Source of the DNA: Bacillota bacterium | GTDB taxonomy: Bacteria; Bacillota; Clostridia; Acetivibrionales; DTU013 | Direction: 5' to 3' | DNA length: 32,664 bases | Assembly: GCA_023411715.1 (NCBI GenBank) | Contig: JAEYOM010000034.1 | Span: 1 to 32,664, forward strand | In this document: piece by piece, positions 31,311 through 32,664 of the stretch | Layout of the letters: each line of letters opens with the position of its first letter | How positions within the stretch are numbered: position 1 is the first letter of the stretch | The notes under the pieces: model-generated | The model's database searches: none | The model's input: the letters and a program-made list of their open reading frames with translations, nothing else | What the model was told of the DNA's origin: nothing | Made by a program: the position numbers and the translations under genes

Positions 31311-32390
31311 GTGAAATATAAAATAACAGTATTGAGCGGGGACGGGATAGGTCCGGAAGTGGTGGAACAGGCAGTCGGAGTCCTGAAAGTCGTCGGTGAA
31401 AGGCTCGGTATACAGTTTGAGTTCGATTATGAATTAATGGGCGGCTGCGCCATAGACGCCTGCGGGCAGCCGCTTCCTGAAGCTACGCTCAAGGCTTGCA
31501 GGGAAAGCAACGCCGTACTGCTTGGCGCGGTGGGAGGCCCGAAATGGGAGGGCTTGCCTGGCGGTAAAGGGCCTGAAGCGGGCTTGTTGGCGATAAGGGC
31601 TGGTCTCGGCCTTTATGCCAATCTCAGGCCGGCGGTGATATATAAGGCCCTGAGCGGGGCTTCTCCTCTCAAGCCGGAGATTATCGGAGAAAACATCGAC
31701 ATACTTGTAGTAAGGGAACTGACCGGCGGTATCTATTTCGGCGAACGCGGCAGGACAAAGGAGGGCTCCATGGAAGCCGCCTTCGACACGGAAAAGTACA
31801 ATACGGGCGAAATAGAAAGGATAGCAAGGATAGCATTTGCTGCGGCGGGTAAGCGTAGAGGAATAGTTACATCCGTCGACAAGGCCAATGTCCTTGAGAG
31901 CTCCAGGCTCTGGCGGGAGGTCGTCATAAAGGTTTCGAAGGATTACCCCGATATTTCTCTCAACCATCTTTACGTTGATAACGCAGCAATGCAGCTCGTA
32001 AGGAATCCGGGGCAATTTGATGTGATCGTTACCTCCAACCTTTTCGGAGATATTCTTTCCGATGAGGCGTCGATGATCACGGGTTCGATCGGAATGCTTC
32101 CGTCAGCCAGCCTTGGCAGCGGGTCTCTCGGTCTGTACGAGCCCATACACGGCTCGGCGCCCGACATAGCGGGCCAGGATAAGGCGAATCCCATAGCGAC
32201 CATATTGTCGGCCGGCATGCTCCTGCGTTATTCCCTTAATAAGGACAACGCGGCAGATTTGATAGAATGTGCAGTAAATAACGTGCTGGATCGGGGATAC
32301 AGAACGGCCGATATTTCGTCCGCAGGCATTAAAACTGTGGGGACATGTGAAATGGGCAGGCTGATTGCGGAAGAGATTCGATCCATATAA
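31311..32390 (+). CDS. leuB: 3-isopropylmalate dehydrogenase
   Basis: A 359-residue NAD-dependent decarboxylating dehydrogenase: VLSGDGIGPEVVEQAV, LGAVGGPKWEGL, LGLYANLRP, VVRELTGGIYFGERG, VDKANVLESSRLWREVV, VDNAAMQLVRNPGQFDVIVTSNLFGDILSDEASMITGSIGMLPSASLG, YEPIHGSAPDIAGQDKANPIATILSAGMLLRYSL. These are all LeuB landmarks, including catalytic Tyr and Lys/Asp residues. It oxidises 3-isopropylmalate to 2-ketoisocaproate. GTG start 31311 after GGAGGTT. leuA is not in the window. Confidence 0.97.
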   Translation: MKYKITVLSGDGIGPEVVEQAVGVLKVVGERLGIQFEFDYELMGGCAIDACGQPLPEATLKACRESNAVLLGAVGGPKWEGLPGGKGPEAGLLAIRAGLGLYANLRPAVIYKALSGASPLKPEIIGENIDILVVRELTGGIYFGERGRTKEGSMEAAFDTEKYNTGEIERIARIAFAAAGKRRGIVTSVDKANVLESSRLWREVVIKVSKDYPDISLNHLYVDNAAMQLVRNPGQFDVIVTSNLFGDILSDEASMITGSIGMLPSASLGSGSLGLYEPIHGSAPDIAGQDKANPIATILSAGMLLRYSLNKDNAADLIECAVNNVLDRGYRTADISSAGIKTVGTCEMGRLIAEEIRSI

Positions 32391-32540
32391 TTAATTTTTT
32401 TCTGAATATAACAGCATATAACTGTATATACGTTAACATTTTTGCCTGGCAAAAAAATGACATTTTACTCGATATATCGTAATTAAGTAAAGAATATGGG
32501 CCTTTTACGGAATAAAGCACATGTTTCTTCTTATAATAGC

Positions 32541-32569
32541 TTGACTAAAGGATCAGGTGAGAACATAAT
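32541..32569 (+). promoter_or_regulatory. Candidate sigma-A promoter for a gene beyond the window
   Basis: TTGACT (32541-32546), 17 bases, CATAAT (32564-32569). The 270 bases after leuB are AT-rich and hold no gene; a weak TTTTTGC/GCAAAAA dyad near 32440-32457 may terminate leuB. Confidence 0.4.
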
Positions 32570-32664
32570 TATAGCTGAATATTACCAATCTGTCATATCT
32601 CTTATGGTTTATTCATATTACTTATACAGTAAAATAAATAATTATGCATTTTATGTAACCCATT

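Overview
The window looks like a chromosomal segment of an anaerobic Gram-positive Clostridia member, probably from the Ruminiclostridium/Acetivibrio neighbourhood. This assignment is an inference from gene order, strong AGGAGG-type ribosome binding sites, TTG/GTG starts and sigma-28 promoters; no 16S or other phylogenetic marker is present. Almost all genes are on the + strand and belong to three functional blocks.

Block 1 (1-1490) is mobile-element debris: an IS3-family element with intact-looking inverted ends whose single transposase frame carries two in-frame TAG codons, next to a short fragment resembling the C-terminus of an IS1634/IS4-type transposase. A gene-free stretch with two good sigma-A-like promoters follows (1483-1994).

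Block 2 (1995-18300) is the late flagellar locus in the order known from Bacillus subtilis: comFC, yvyF, flgM, flgN, flgK, a second flgK paralogue, flgL, yviE (DUF6470), fliW, csrA, hag, then a small unknown gene and a TPR glycosyltransferase, and after a rearranged glycosylation patch, flaG, fliD, fliS and a FlgN/FliT-like chaperone gene. Sigma-28 promoters can be read upstream of flgM, hag and flaG. The hag leader holds a hairpin with an AGGA loop plus a GGA-rich Shine-Dalgarno, the layout expected for CsrA repression relieved by FliW. Between the glycosyltransferase and flaG lies a truncated TPR gene, a WbpD-like sugar N-acetyltransferase on the opposite strand and a probable oxidoreductase tail: remnants of a larger flagellin-glycosylation island.

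Block 3 (18300-28270) starts with a membrane-anchored alpha/beta hydrolase (-) and a PflX-type radical SAM protein (+) that share one -10 region between divergent promoters. The radical SAM gene carries an in-frame Thr/Gly/Ala-rich repeat insertion. A Tad (tight adherence) pilus locus follows: a Ser/Thr kinase fused to a TadZ/MinD-like domain with a lost P-loop, CpaF/TadA ATPase, TadB, TadC, a small Flp-like prepilin, a small membrane protein, a TadE-like pseudopilin and a CpaB-like SAF protein. A PC4/YdbC-like small protein with its own terminator closes it. Short tandem repeats are unusually frequent from 19.7 to 28 kb, each with a different unit.

The end (28329-32390) holds an AraC-type regulator and the leucine operon leuC-leuD-leuB, preceded by a short leader with two 15-bp direct repeats that allow alternative hairpins around the Shine-Dalgarno. 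A related hairpin motif precedes flgK.

The most notable points are the kinase-TadZ fusion, the repeat-expanded radical SAM enzyme, the cluster of unrelated tandem repeats around the tad genes, and the shared GGATGTTTAGC leader hairpin at leuC and flgK. All family assignments are from reading the translated sequences by eye; no database search was possible.
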